From: a bacterium
Lineage (GTDB): Bacteria > Electryoneota > RPQS01
Assembly: GCA_013360195.1 (NCBI GenBank)
Contig: JABWCQ010000009.1
Span: forward strand, 1-64,000
Reading direction: 5' to 3'
DNA length: 64,000 nt
The notes below the pieces were generated by a model. The model ran no database searches and was not told where the DNA came from. It worked only from the letters and a program-made list of their open reading frames with translations. The position numbers and the translations under genes are program-made. Of this stretch, positions 41,209-49,993 are shown in pieces. Numbering within the stretch: position 1 is the stretch's first letter; each line of letters begins with the position of its first letter.

Positions 41209-41372
41209 CGTTTCGCTCGCGTTTCCTCTTGTGGCTCTAAATTTCGGCTCAATGAACATACATTGAACTCAAATTCGACCTGTTTTTCTCTCAGCAAGAC
41301 CTGTTTCGCCGTTCGTGAACACTTTCCACAAATCCACAACGGTTATTCACATTCGGAGATTTGTGTGGATGT
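41157..41372. other. Cluster of DnaA-box-like sequences (possible replication origin)
   Basis: Plus-strand 9-mers: TTGTCCACA (41157), TTATCCACA (41178, perfect), CTTTCCACA (41322), AAATCCACA (41330), TTATTCACA (41343, fits TTATNCACA) and, inverted, TGTGGATGT (41364). A T-rich tract follows at 41371-41390. There is no dnaA gene, and genes on both sides read the same way, so the origin assignment is weak. Confidence 0.35.
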
Positions 41373-41420
41373 TTGTTAAGCATTTTTTTTGGACTACGCT
41401 GGCTATTTTGAATTTAAGCG

Positions 41421-42047
41421 CTAGCGCAATGGGTCCAGCGTCAACGCTGGCCAAGCATTCTCCCAAGTCGTAAACAAATGCGTGGATATCCTCGCTTTGT
41501 GAGCGGCGGTGATATTTTTTTGCAAATCGTCTATGAATAGAATTTGCTCGGCGGGCAGCGCGGTTTCTTTGACAATTGCCTCAAAAACACCGGGATCGGA
41601 TTTCAACTTCCCGCGCTCATACGAGGTCAGGACTTGATCCACGTCGAGTGCCCAGGAAAAATTGCGCGACACCCACTGAATGTGCAGCGGATCGGTATCG
41701 GACAGCACCCACACACGGCCCATCAGTTTCAGCTGCTCGAGCGCGTCGCGTGCGCCGGGAAATTCGTCAAAGATGTCGCACCAAATGTCGCGCAGCTTCG
41801 CCGAGCTCGCTTCGGTCTTCGGCCACTTCAAGAAATCACGCAGCTCCTCGATAAACTCGGCAGGCGTACACCGCCCCCGCTCAAACCGCGATTTGAACTC
41901 CCCATGTATGCAGTGCTCGCGAATATCGTCTCGCGAAGGTGCGTCGTCACGCAGTGACCCCCGCTCCGCCGCACGCGCCACAAACCTCTCAAAATCAAGT
42001 TTCAAGAGGACGTTGCCGAGGTCTACCAAGAATAGCTGTGTCGTCAT
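41421..42047 (-). CDS. HAD-superfamily hydrolase, YihX-like
   Basis: About 208 residues. Motif I is FLVDLGNVLLKLDF; as in YihX-type enzymes the second Asp of DxD is replaced (DLGN). Motif II is WVLSDTDPLHIQW, motif III RGKLKSDPGVF (Lys) and motif IV LFIDDLQKN. Relatives are cytosolic sugar- or nucleotide-phosphatases, such as alpha-D-glucose-1-phosphatase. ATG 42045-42047 is the start. Its last codons (LTLDPLR) are written by a dispersed GGGTCCAGC repeat. Confidence 0.85.
   Translation of the reverse strand: MTTQLFLVDLGNVLLKLDFERFVARAAERGSLRDDAPSRDDIREHCIHGEFKSRFERGRCTPAEFIEELRDFLKWPKTEASSAKLRDIWCDIFDEFPGARDALEQLKLMGRVWVLSDTDPLHIQWVSRNFSWALDVDQVLTSYERGKLKSDPGVFEAIVKETALPAEQILFIDDLQKNITAAHKARISTHLFTTWENAWPALTLDPLR
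41426..41452. repeat. Dispersed GGGTCCAGC repeat, copy 2
   Basis: GCAatGGGTCCAGC then gTCAAcgCtGGCCA. It lies within the final codons of the HAD hydrolase gene. It matches copies at 13645, 42875 and 54282 in its core and spacing. Confidence 0.6.
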
Positions 42048-42078
42048 CTGTTCCGAAATTCTGTCGTCCTCTCGTCCA

Positions 42079-42798
42079 TTACCTGTCAATGGCTCTCCCC
42101 ATTTCCCAGCGCAAGTTCATATTAAAACTCACTTCCGGCCCGCTAGCGAGGTACTTGAAATCGTTTGATCGCGAAGACGTTGCGAGAAACGGGAGGCCGC
42201 TGAATCCGCATGAACCCGACTCGAACAAAGCCTCAAGAAACAGGTACTTTGACAAACTGATGCGCGGACCAAATTCAGCGAACACACTTGCTTTGAGTCC
42301 ACCTAACTCATATTCATCATTGTAGTCAGTCGTGGTCTCGCGGCTGTGGTCTTCGTGGACGATGGTCGAAGTCTGCCGTTCTCGCTGGTGGCCATTACCC
42401 GCGCCGAGCAGAACTCCGCCGCCGAGCAAAATTGTAACAGTCTGCGACTGCGATATGAAACGGCGATAGCCGCACACGAGCGCGCGGTCCCATTGCCACC
42501 GCATCATCGAGACGGTTTGATAGCCCGCCTCGTTCTTTGTGACGTGCAACATGTGAACACGGCGGGAATCAAACATGCGAAATTGGCCGTACCATTCTGA
42601 TTTCTTACCAGTGCCGCCGAAAGTTATCTGCCAACGATTCCCGATCATCGCAATGTCGTTGTCCGTGAATACTCCGTCGTGAACGGTCATGGAGTATTTC
42701 GTGTAAAACAGATTCGGCCCGCCACCTATGGTCATGAACGAATATGCGTGAGCGGACAAGACCGGAGTCAATATAAGTATGAATATGAAGCGGTGCAT
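42079..42798 (-). CDS. Exported beta-barrel-like protein, hypothetical
   Basis: A 239-residue protein with a signal peptide (MHRFIFILILTPVLSAHA). Alternating-residue beta strands follow (FMTIGGGPNLFYTKYSMTV, RWQITFGGTGKK, VTILLGGGVLLGAGNG, LFLEALFESGSC), ending in a strand that closes with Arg, as small outer-membrane barrels do (VSFNMNLRWEMGRAIDR). It is probably an outer-membrane barrel. No family is recognised. Its 3' end overlaps the upstream region of the HAD gene. Confidence 0.6.
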   Translation of the reverse strand: MHRFIFILILTPVLSAHAYSFMTIGGGPNLFYTKYSMTVHDGVFTDNDIAMIGNRWQITFGGTGKKSEWYGQFRMFDSRRVHMLHVTKNEAGYQTVSMMRWQWDRALVCGYRRFISQSQTVTILLGGGVLLGAGNGHQRERQTSTIVHEDHSRETTTDYNDEYELGGLKASVFAEFGPRISLSKYLFLEALFESGSCGFSGLPFLATSSRSNDFKYLASGPEVSFNMNLRWEMGRAIDR

Positions 42799-42874
42799 GA
42801 GTTGCCGTCCTTAGTTGCTGTTTCCGCTCTGTTTGTTATCGAACCCACCGATAGATGATGCTATTGCATCAGCG

Positions 42875-42902
42875 GCACCGGGTCCAGCGTTCACTCTGGT
42901 TA
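42875..42902. repeat. Dispersed GGGTCCAGC repeat, copy 3
   Basis: GCAccGGGTCCAGC then gTTCActCtGGTTA. Its last three bases (TTA) are the TAA stop of the adjoining SRPBCC gene, as copy 1 does for the DUF4175 gene. Confidence 0.6.
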
Positions 42903-43376
42903 CTTCTTGGTTCTGAGCTTCTTCTTCCACAACACAAACGCCTTCAGCGTCATCAGAAATTCCGTCCAGCCCTGACAGTTGTCAAAGGCATACGCCAGCC
43001 CGCTCTGGTTCCAACCTGTCTCGGTGATTTTCACCGTCACAATTCTGTTCTTCTCCGTAAACTCAAACCGCACATGCGAGAGTTTTCCCTTTGACCCCCA
43101 CAGCGGCCAGTGAAACTCCACAAACTTCTCCTTCGCATACGCCACCGGATAAAGCGGCATTTCCCCATGTCCCTTCCAATACCAGAAGCACGGCTCGAAT
43201 TTCTCGTTGAAGCTGCCGCGCACCCGGTCCACAAAGTGCGCCTGCAGATGTCGCGCATGTGTCGCCGCTTCCCAGACCTTCTTCAGCGGCGCGCGATAGG
43301 TTTGCGACACCGTAAAGGAAATCTTCCCATTTGCCAGCGTGTAGTTGATGTCTTTCTTGACCGCCTTCTTGGCCAT
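42900..43376 (-). CDS. SRPBCC/AHSA1-like domain protein A
   Basis: A 158-residue START-like domain: ANGKISFTVSQTYRAPLKKVWEAATHA (in parts, the N-terminal strand and helix), WYWKGHGEMPLYP, HVRFEFTEKNRIVTVKITETGW and a C-terminal helix with NCQGWTEFLMTLKAFVLW. Such domains bind hydrophobic ligands or assist Hsp90. It is a distant paralogue of the protein encoded at 44040-44525, with which it brackets a DUF2231 gene. Lys-rich ends (MAKKAVKKD, KKLRTKK) suggest a soluble protein. Confidence 0.8.
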   Translation of the reverse strand: MAKKAVKKDINYTLANGKISFTVSQTYRAPLKKVWEAATHARHLQAHFVDRVRGSFNEKFEPCFWYWKGHGEMPLYPVAYAKEKFVEFHWPLWGSKGKLSHVRFEFTEKNRIVTVKITETGWNQSGLAYAFDNCQGWTEFLMTLKAFVLWKKKLRTKK

Positions 43377-43453
43377 ATTTCTTCTCCCTGTTGTTGTTTT
43401 ACGCCGAGCCGGGTTAAGGGCCGCCGCAACCCGGCCGGAATCACCTTCTTTAA

Positions 43454-43963
43454 CTAATCTTCGTCTTTATCCCGGTCGCCGCCCTTGTCATCATAGCTCT
43501 GTATCACCGCGCCGCCGCGCACTTCCGGATGATTAATTTTTCCGCCCGCTTCGCCTACATTCATGAGCACCAGCACAATGATGGCCGACACTGCCACCGC
43601 CCCCCATGATGCCCACACCGGCAGCAGCGTGTGCTTTCGTGTGAACCACCACAGCGCGAGAATCAAGATTCCAAACGGAAGAATAATATTCCGCGCGGTC
43701 TCGGCAATCTCTTCATGCGGATGAATGTACTGCTCCGTGTCCGGCAGCTGCTCGACAATATCTTCCGCCTCCTCGCCGAACTGAAACACCACCACGGTCG
43801 AGAAGGCCGCCGCGACAATAAACCCCAGCGCGACTCGCTGCCAACGGCCGTCCTTCCATAGCGTTGCCAGAAACATCAAAAGGGCCGCCACCATAAACAG
43901 GATGGCTGGAAAATGTGCCAGCACAATGTGCCAATGCGCGGCATTTACAGGTATCGGAATCAT
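43454..43963 (-). CDS. DUF2231-like four-helix membrane protein
   Basis: A 169-residue protein with four hydrophobic helices (about 12-34, 42-60, 92-110 and 115-135). The N-terminus HWHIVLAHFPAILF carries the conserved HxxxxHFP motif of DUF2231, and IHPHEEIAETARN adds more His residues, consistent with metal or heme contact. It ends in an Asp/Lys-rich tail (DDKGGDRDKDED). Such proteins appear with cytochrome and carbon-starvation genes, but no function is proven. Confidence 0.75.
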   Translation of the reverse strand: MIPIPVNAAHWHIVLAHFPAILFMVAALLMFLATLWKDGRWQRVALGFIVAAAFSTVVVFQFGEEAEDIVEQLPDTEQYIHPHEEIAETARNIILPFGILILALWWFTRKHTLLPVWASWGAVAVSAIIVLVLMNVGEAGGKINHPEVRGGAVIQSYDDKGGDRDKDED

Positions 43964-44039
43964 GGGGTACCTTTCAAAATTGAAAATTCAAAATAGAAAA
44001 TAGAAAAGCGAAGATTCTGACTTTGCTATTTTCAATTTG

Positions 44040-44525
44040 CTATTTGCTATTTTTCCGCTCCCTCATCACATCCACCCCGAATTTCAGATACGCCTTCAGA
44101 TAGGTATGAAATTCCGTCCAGCCTTCACACATCGTGAACGCCGCTTTCAGGTCCTTCTGTTTGTAACCGTAATCATGGATGCGGAAGATGGTTTCCTTCG
44201 GCCCCTTCTTGACGAACTCGAAGGCCAGCCGCGTCATATATTTCGGACCGTAGGCCTCACCAATGAACTCAATCCGCTCGTATTCCTTATATAATGTCGG
44301 ATACATGTCCATGGTTTCGTCACCGTACTCTTTCCAGCACCACTTCACCACCTCGAGGTCCGGGCCCCACTTGCCGATTTGCTTGTCTATGAAATACTTC
44401 TTGACGTGCTTTTCTTCCGTCACCGCTTCCCATACTTTCTTAAGCGGCTGCTTGATTATGTGCGATGTCGTGTATCCCAATTTACCTTTGGATACCGGGA
44501 GCGGGAGTTTGTGTTTAGTTGGCAT
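44040..44525 (-). CDS. SRPBCC/AHSA1-like domain protein B
   Basis: A 161-residue START-like domain: YTTSHIIKQPLKKVWEAVTEE, VVKWCWKEYGDETMDMYP, MTRLAFEFVKKGPKETIFRIHDYG and CEGWTEFHTYLKAYLKFG. The layout and the GWTEF helix match protein A at 42900. The two genes flank the DUF2231 membrane protein. Ligand unknown. Confidence 0.8.
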   Translation of the reverse strand: MPTKHKLPLPVSKGKLGYTTSHIIKQPLKKVWEAVTEEKHVKKYFIDKQIGKWGPDLEVVKWCWKEYGDETMDMYPTLYKEYERIEFIGEAYGPKYMTRLAFEFVKKGPKETIFRIHDYGYKQKDLKAAFTMCEGWTEFHTYLKAYLKFGVDVMRERKNSK

Positions 44526-44560
44526 GGGGGTGGGCCTTATTGTGTTTTAGGTTGGTTCGT

Positions 44561-44587
44561 GTAGGGGCGGATGGCAATCCGCCCGCG
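44561..44587. repeat. GGGCGGA hairpin, copy 1 (next to the RAYT remnant)
   Basis: GTAGG then stem GGGCGGAT, loop GGCA, stem ATCCGCCC, then GCG. It is the inverse of the copy at 54906-54934, with compensatory stem changes. It lies 32 bases from the transposase remnant. Confidence 0.65.
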
Positions 44588-44618
44588 CCAGGCAGGATCG
44601 TGAATCTCTGTGTTCTGA

Positions 44619-44885
44619 CTAATCAGTCCGATCCGGATTCTCTTTGTCTTTTCCCCAGTTTATCGGATTCTCAACGATGTACTTTCGGGCCAATCCCAAT
44701 TCGTGATCATTGCGAATGATACGATCGAAGAAACTGCGCTGCCACAATTTCTCTTCATTTGTCATTAACCCCTGTTCGCGCGTAATTTTTGTTACGGCGA
44801 TTTTGAATGATCGTATAATCGCTGCCAGCGACCCCGCTTTGGGTCGTTGTATTCCGGAATCAGGTGTCGTTCCAGAAGCGGGCAC
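44619..44885 (-). pseudogene. 3' remnant of a REP-associated tyrosine transposase
   Basis: An 88-codon frame holding only the C-terminal part of a RAYT: SLAAIIRSFKIAVTKITRE, LWQRSFFDRIIRNDHELG and LARKYIVENPINWGKDKENP. The HUH half is missing, and the frame begins 11 bases after the stop of the type III restriction gene. It therefore looks as if the restriction-modification genes replaced the 5' half, or the element was broken by deletion. A GGGCGGA hairpin lies just downstream. It differs in subfamily from the intact RAYT at 19637. Confidence 0.75.
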
Positions 44886-44895
44886 AACATGTTGA

Positions 44896-47355
44896 TTAAT
44901 TGATGCGCGTTTGTCCGCTGCTATCCGTGCTTGTCAGTCCTTGCTTGATGGCGTGCACAATTGTGTTTTCAAGGCTCGTGGGGCCACCAGGCATCACAAA
45001 AACACATTTCCCGTTTGAGTGATTCGCCCACGCTTCTCCCATTAGTCGCTTTTCTTTTGAATCATCGTTCGTCCAGTCAACTTCTCCCTTGTACTCGACT
45101 ACGAGGTATCTCCCATCGATGAGCCGCGCGACAAAATCTGGATAGAAGTAGTCCGTGGACGTCGGCAGCCTGAATCCCTCCTTGACGGGGTTCCGCAACC
45201 ATACTTCCACTTCCGGAAGCCTATCCAATATTGACGCGCACTGCGCTTCTTCCCAATTTAGGTTTCCAACCCAAGAGTAGAAGTGTTTGTTGAAATGCAT
45301 GGGGCCATCGTACTTGTCCCAACTGCGATACGGCTCGTCTGGATCAAATACGCATGGTATCTCGTCTGAAGTTACCACCCGCGAACCTTCTCCTAAACTG
45401 AGCAGGCCTTGCAGGTTCCGGAGTTTCAGGCTCTTTAGTTCCTTGTTCAATTTCTCAATCAGCGCCTCGCGCAACTGGTGCCTGTCCAAAATCAATTCCT
45501 GTTCCGTGAGACCTCTCTCGCCTTTGAGATGATTCATCACCCGAAGAACCCATCTGCGCAACTCGCTCGGCGGGAATCGATCATTTCGGGTTTGTTTGAC
45601 AAGCCAAGTCAATAAGTCTGCCTCGCTCATGCGTGTTTCGCCAAGCCGGTCTAGCTGCAATTGAATTCCGCTGACTCGCTGGTATTTCAGCTTGCCTGTC
45701 CCGCTGAAATCTATCTTGCCCTCGTCCATCGTCGGACGCTTGTGGCGGTACTCTGACTCGCTTAACTTGAAATCAAAATCTTCAAGACTCCAATCTGTGT
45801 CCAACATCTGCGTCTCGTCAATCAGTTCGAACAAACCGCTTGTTGTCTCTTCGCAAAGTTGGGGAATTCGCAAGGGCGCGTATGTTGTCTTCCGCTCTGT
45901 CTCCTTGCGTTCGTCAAATAAAGGCAAGTCTTCTTGGGAGCCTCCGTCTTTGATAAAGTCCTTGGCTTGCCATTTATCATACCCTATCTGAACAAGCCCA
46001 TCCACGATTCGCTGCGCGACCTCTTCAAAACTCCCTCCCACCGAATACGCATAAGCATGGTTCAAATCTTCTATCGGCTTCCGCTTCGCCCCTGGCATCC
46101 GCATGATTCGCCCTAATATCTGCTCTACCGCCGTCGCCGTACGGGCCGGAGCCACGGTGCACATGACGTACGCCCACGGACAATCCCATCCCTCCCTCAA
46201 CTTCTGTTGCGTAATCACGCATTTGATCGAGGACTGGCGGCTCAGTATGTCCCGGTTCGCTAGCTCATCGTCTTTACCCGTTGCGATTGGGCATTCCTCT
46301 TTTGATTCAAACTTCTCGTTTTCGATTAGCCATTGCTGAAGGACGCTTGGCGTAAGCCTACTCTCAGTTTGGCTTGCCGACTCCGCTTGAATCAACAAAA
46401 TCGGACGTATAAACTCACCGCTTGCTTCTGCATGCGCCGCGCACAACTTCTCAAGCCTTTGTCTTTCGTCCAAGGCGTGACTGAGGGCTATCCGCCAATC
46501 CTGCAATGTCCGCACGATGATCGGCATCTTGATCATCTCTTCCGCCCGCAGCGCATGCGCGTTCACAGAATAGAGCACATTGCTCCGCCCCCGCCCTTGC
46601 GCGTCGCCTTGATGCGGCGTGGCCGTCAGCTCAAGAATGCAAGACGGCGCAAACTTGTTTAGCGTCTCAAACGAAAGCTCAGTCCTGACATTGTGTGCCT
46701 CGTCCACGATGACAATGGGCCGTTTCTTGCGCAGAAGATTGGCGAAACTCTTTGGAAAGCTCCCGTCTTCCCTTATGTGTATCGGCGTAAAACTCCCAAA
46801 CTCGCTCTCTGGAAAATGCTCCAATAGTGAACCGTTGTCTTCATAGACTTTGCGCAATTCGTCGTCCGCGACGCGCGAGGATTGAATCGTCGTCACAACG
46901 ATCGTTGCCCCCGCTTCGATCGTCCCCCGCGAAACCGTCATGCCCTCTTTACCGCTAAGGACATAAAATGTCTCAAACTGCTCGCTTAGCGCCGCATAAT
47001 ACGGATGATTCCTGTTCTGGAGCGCCAATATCGTCTGATCCCGTATCGTCTTGTTCGGTGTCAGCCACAAGACGAGCGGACGAGCGGTATGCAGGTACTC
47101 ATGCGCAATGACCCCGGCGGCGTGGCAACCCACTATCGTCTTTCCGCCACCAGTCGGGATGCGCACACAAAAATAGGGAATGTGCCGCAAATCTTCGTAT
47201 TCCTCAAGGTCGAGGTAGGACGATGTTCGGATATTTCGGCGCGTCCGTACAACTTCATAGGCCGCCTTGGCGTCGTCAAGCTTGGAGCATTCCCGCATGT
47301 AGTCGCGGATGACGTCCAACACTTCTTGCTGATAATTGCGGAGTTCAAACCTCAT
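44896..47355 (-). CDS. Type III restriction endonuclease-like subunit (Res)
   Basis: An 819-residue SF2 helicase-nuclease. Walker A is IPTGGGKTIVGCHAA (about 67), DEAH box VIVDEAHN (about 215), motif III LELTATPH (about 243) and motif VI QILGRIMRMPG (about 422). The C-terminal nuclease core reads YPDFVARLIDGRY and LVVEYKGE (about 735-757), a PD-(D/E)xK site. With the Mod gene before it, whose stop overlaps this start by ATGA, it makes a type III-like restriction-modification pair cutting unmethylated foreign DNA by ATP-driven movement. It is somewhat shorter than EcoP1I Res, as in many such systems. Confidence 0.9.
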   Translation of the reverse strand: MRFELRNYQQEVLDVIRDYMRECSKLDDAKAAYEVVRTRRNIRTSSYLDLEEYEDLRHIPYFCVRIPTGGGKTIVGCHAAGVIAHEYLHTARPLVLWLTPNKTIRDQTILALQNRNHPYYAALSEQFETFYVLSGKEGMTVSRGTIEAGATIVVTTIQSSRVADDELRKVYEDNGSLLEHFPESEFGSFTPIHIREDGSFPKSFANLLRKKRPIVIVDEAHNVRTELSFETLNKFAPSCILELTATPHQGDAQGRGRSNVLYSVNAHALRAEEMIKMPIIVRTLQDWRIALSHALDERQRLEKLCAAHAEASGEFIRPILLIQAESASQTESRLTPSVLQQWLIENEKFESKEECPIATGKDDELANRDILSRQSSIKCVITQQKLREGWDCPWAYVMCTVAPARTATAVEQILGRIMRMPGAKRKPIEDLNHAYAYSVGGSFEEVAQRIVDGLVQIGYDKWQAKDFIKDGGSQEDLPLFDERKETERKTTYAPLRIPQLCEETTSGLFELIDETQMLDTDWSLEDFDFKLSESEYRHKRPTMDEGKIDFSGTGKLKYQRVSGIQLQLDRLGETRMSEADLLTWLVKQTRNDRFPPSELRRWVLRVMNHLKGERGLTEQELILDRHQLREALIEKLNKELKSLKLRNLQGLLSLGEGSRVVTSDEIPCVFDPDEPYRSWDKYDGPMHFNKHFYSWVGNLNWEEAQCASILDRLPEVEVWLRNPVKEGFRLPTSTDYFYPDFVARLIDGRYLVVEYKGEVDWTNDDSKEKRLMGEAWANHSNGKCVFVMPGGPTSLENTIVHAIKQGLTSTDSSGQTRIN

Positions 47356-49004
47356 CTAACCACCACCTTGCCCGGAATTTGTCGAAACTGCGTCTGCATT
47401 TCGTCTAACCTCTTTTTGCCCAACCTGCACCCCGTCCCGTAAATCACCTTCGGCCCCTCATGCTCCGGCAATTCCGCCAACACGGCGCGGGTCAAAACGT
47501 TTCCCCCTTGCGCAGTCTTGTCTCCCAGAATCCCGTTATATAATAGGTAGTACGCCGTCCCGTGATGAACCCCCAACAGCGGCGACCGCCCGTTGTTCTG
47601 CTTCGGAAGCGGCTCACCCGTTTCAGTCAAATAGATGTGCCGCGCCAAATCACTGAACTTCACCTCTTTCCGAATCTCACCATCCGCGTCAAATAACGTC
47701 TCGCCCAATGTGCAATACCGAAAACCACCGCCCAACCCCTCCACCTGCTGACCCTTCTGATTCTTGTATCCAAGCGCCACACGCTTGACTCGTTCCGCCG
47801 TAATGTTCTCGCAGATATTCTGATCCATCTCCACAAGTATGAACTTCCGGTTTCCACCGTCCTCTTTGTTCAATTGCATCACTGCATGCGCCGTTGTGCC
47901 TGAGCCCGCAAAAGAATCAAGAACGATGCTGTCCTTTGAGTAGTTTGTTGCAGCTCTGATGAGGTGTTTTACTAGATTCTTTGGTTTCGAGTAGGCAAAA
48001 AGCCGATCAGTATGAAAAATCTCCCGCAGCTCTTCAAAAGCGTCATCATTTGTTGCAGACATAGTACGTCCATCAATAAACGAACTAAGGCCTTTATGAT
48101 GCCCTTCGGCAAATTTTCTAAAAACTCGAGGTTGAAAATTCTCTGTGTTAATGACGCACACGCCGCCTCGAGAGAGTTCTTCGTCTAACATTTCTTGCCC
48201 CCAAACAAATGGTCCTTCAAGTCTAAATTCATCAACTATTACGCCGTCTTGGACTAGGATCTCGTCCAGCAGCTTCATTGCCGTAGTACCCGTTCCTTTA
48301 ACGCCAACTTTATGGGCTCCGTTTTCAAGTTTGGTTTGAACTGTTTTGGCGGGGAACTTTATGACTTTTGTTCGATTTCCTCTTTTAAGTATTGGCTGTG
48401 ATTCTTCTTCGTTTGGTGCTCCTCCATATAGCGCCGCTTTCTTGCCTTTTCGATACACTACAACGTACTCTGTAACACTTACGAGTTCTTTTGACAGAAA
48501 ACTTCCTTTTCTTTTCTTGTACCACGAAAGTATGCCGACCTGCCTTGAACGACCAAAAACGATGTCCAGAATCTGAATCAAGTTATCCAATTCGTGATCA
48601 TCAATAGATACGAAGATTTGCCCGTCCTCGCTCAACATCTTGTATAAAGTGCTTATTCTTGGCAGCATCATGCAGAGCCACTTGTCATGTCTTGATAGGT
48701 CCTCTGCCTCCGCCCCCACCACTTTCCCGAGCCATTCCTTGATTTCAGGACTATTCACATTGTCATTGTATATCCAACCCTCCGCGCCTGTATTGTATGG
48801 GGGATCAATGTAGATACAATCAACTTTCCCCGCATAGTACGGCAGCAGTGCTTTGAGTGCAACAAGATTGTCCCCCTGCACAATCAGATTCCCGCTCCCC
48901 GGATCTCCGACTGACAACGAGTTGTCGCACTTCAAGAGATGAAACGGCACCTCTTCGTGATGCTTCTCAACAGCCTTCTTTCCAATCCAATCAAGTGTCG
49001 GCAT
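47352..49004 (-). CDS. Type III DNA methyltransferase (Mod), adenine-specific
   Basis: A 550-residue beta-class (D12-type order) methyltransferase. The catalytic DPPYNTGAEGWIYND (about 67) precedes the SAM-binding region IVLDSFAGSGTTAHAVM (about 365). Between them lies a variable target-recognition stretch (about 180-330). It methylates adenine in a short asymmetric site and is the modification and recognition subunit for Res. The start codon region follows murQ by 11 bases, but murQ is not part of the system. Confidence 0.92.
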   Translation of the reverse strand: MPTLDWIGKKAVEKHHEEVPFHLLKCDNSLSVGDPGSGNLIVQGDNLVALKALLPYYAGKVDCIYIDPPYNTGAEGWIYNDNVNSPEIKEWLGKVVGAEAEDLSRHDKWLCMMLPRISTLYKMLSEDGQIFVSIDDHELDNLIQILDIVFGRSRQVGILSWYKKRKGSFLSKELVSVTEYVVVYRKGKKAALYGGAPNEEESQPILKRGNRTKVIKFPAKTVQTKLENGAHKVGVKGTGTTAMKLLDEILVQDGVIVDEFRLEGPFVWGQEMLDEELSRGGVCVINTENFQPRVFRKFAEGHHKGLSSFIDGRTMSATNDDAFEELREIFHTDRLFAYSKPKNLVKHLIRAATNYSKDSIVLDSFAGSGTTAHAVMQLNKEDGGNRKFILVEMDQNICENITAERVKRVALGYKNQKGQQVEGLGGGFRYCTLGETLFDADGEIRKEVKFSDLARHIYLTETGEPLPKQNNGRSPLLGVHHGTAYYLLYNGILGDKTAQGGNVLTRAVLAELPEHEGPKVIYGTGCRLGKKRLDEMQTQFRQIPGKVVVR

Positions 49005-49015
49005 GTTCTGCTTTT

Positions 49016-49993
49016 CTATTTGCTATTTTCTATTTCCAATTTTCCCAACTTCCCCCCATTCTCCTCCAACAACTCTCGCGCATGCTCCGCAGTCACGCCA
49101 CGGAAGTGCATCACCAACGCGGTCTTGAGTTCACCGTGAGCTTCGGTCAAAAGTTCGTCGGCCCACTCGTAATCACAACCGGTGATTTCCATCAGAATCC
49201 GCCGCGCGCGCGCCTGCAGCTTCTGACTCCCCATCCGCAAATCCACCATCAGATTCCCGTAACACTTCCCCATCCGCACCCACGCCGCCGTCGTAATCAT
49301 GTTCAGCGCGAGCTTCGTCGCCGTCCCCGCCTTCAGCCGCGTCGAGCCCGTCAAGACTTCCGGCCCGACAGGCAGCTCGATAATGACATCCGGTCTCTGA
49401 TTCCCCCTCGCTTCAGCGGGGGGGGTAGGGGGGGTCTCTGCCTCCTTGTATCCCATACTCTCGGCATCAAAATGGTTACATATGAGGAGCGCGGTGTAGC
49501 AGCCGTGTTTCTTGGCGTATGATAAACCACCCAACACATAGGGCGTCCTTCTCGAAGCCGTAATCCCCACCACCACGTCCTCATGCCCCAGACAACAGAG
49601 CTCGAAATCTTGAATCGCGCCATCCGGATTATCCTCTGCCCCCTCGGCAGCCTTCCTGAGTGACTCATACCCCCCGGCAATGAACCCCTGCACCAATGTC
49701 GGATCCGTTCCAAAGGTCGGGGGGCACTCCGATGCATCGAGCACCCCTAACCTCCCCGATGTCCCCGCACCTATATAGAGGAGACGGCCGCCAGCTTGAA
49801 ACGCCTGCACCACACGCTCCACCAAAATCTCGATCTGCGGAATGGCCGCCGCCACAATCTCTGGCACCTTGCGATCTTCGCGATTCATCGCTTCCAGAAT
49901 CTCACGCGTTGTCATGGAGTCGAGATTCATCGTGTCCGGGTTGCGTGCTTCGGTCGAGAGTCCGGCCAGCTCTTTGAATACGGTTTCTTTCAC
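49016..49993 (-). CDS. murQ: N-acetylmuramic acid 6-phosphate etherase
   Basis: A 325-residue SIS-domain enzyme with RLLYIGAGTSGRLGVLDASE, PPTFG, and TGSTRLKAGTATKLALNM, the MurQ signatures. It opens the lactyl ether of MurNAc-6-phosphate to GlcNAc-6-phosphate in cell-wall recycling. At residues 186-198 it carries an extra Pro-rich loop (TPPTPPAEARGNQ) not found in relatives. That loop is encoded by a C-rich palindromic repeat inserted in frame. It starts at GTG 49991-49993, overlapping the rsmG stop by GTGA. Length is about 20 residues above normal because of the insert. Confidence 0.92.
   Translation of the reverse strand: MKETVFKELAGLSTEARNPDTMNLDSMTTREILEAMNREDRKVPEIVAAAIPQIEILVERVVQAFQAGGRLLYIGAGTSGRLGVLDASECPPTFGTDPTLVQGFIAGGYESLRKAAEGAEDNPDGAIQDFELCCLGHEDVVVGITASRRTPYVLGGLSYAKKHGCYTALLICNHFDAESMGYKEAETPPTPPAEARGNQRPDVIIELPVGPEVLTGSTRLKAGTATKLALNMITTAAWVRMGKCYGNLMVDLRMGSQKLQARARRILMEITGCDYEWADELLTEAHGELKTALVMHFRGVTAEHARELLEENGGKLGKLEIENSK
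49401..49437. repeat. C-rich palindromic element inside murQ (copy A)
   Basis: On the plus strand CCCCCTCGCTTCAGCGGGGG with a further GGGTAGGGGGGG; on the minus strand it reads ACCCCCCCTACCCCCCCC, a short spacer and GGGGG. It matches the intergenic copy at 53762-53794 and the mnmE copy at 63401-63437, and encodes TPPTPPAEARGN in frame. Confidence 0.7.
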
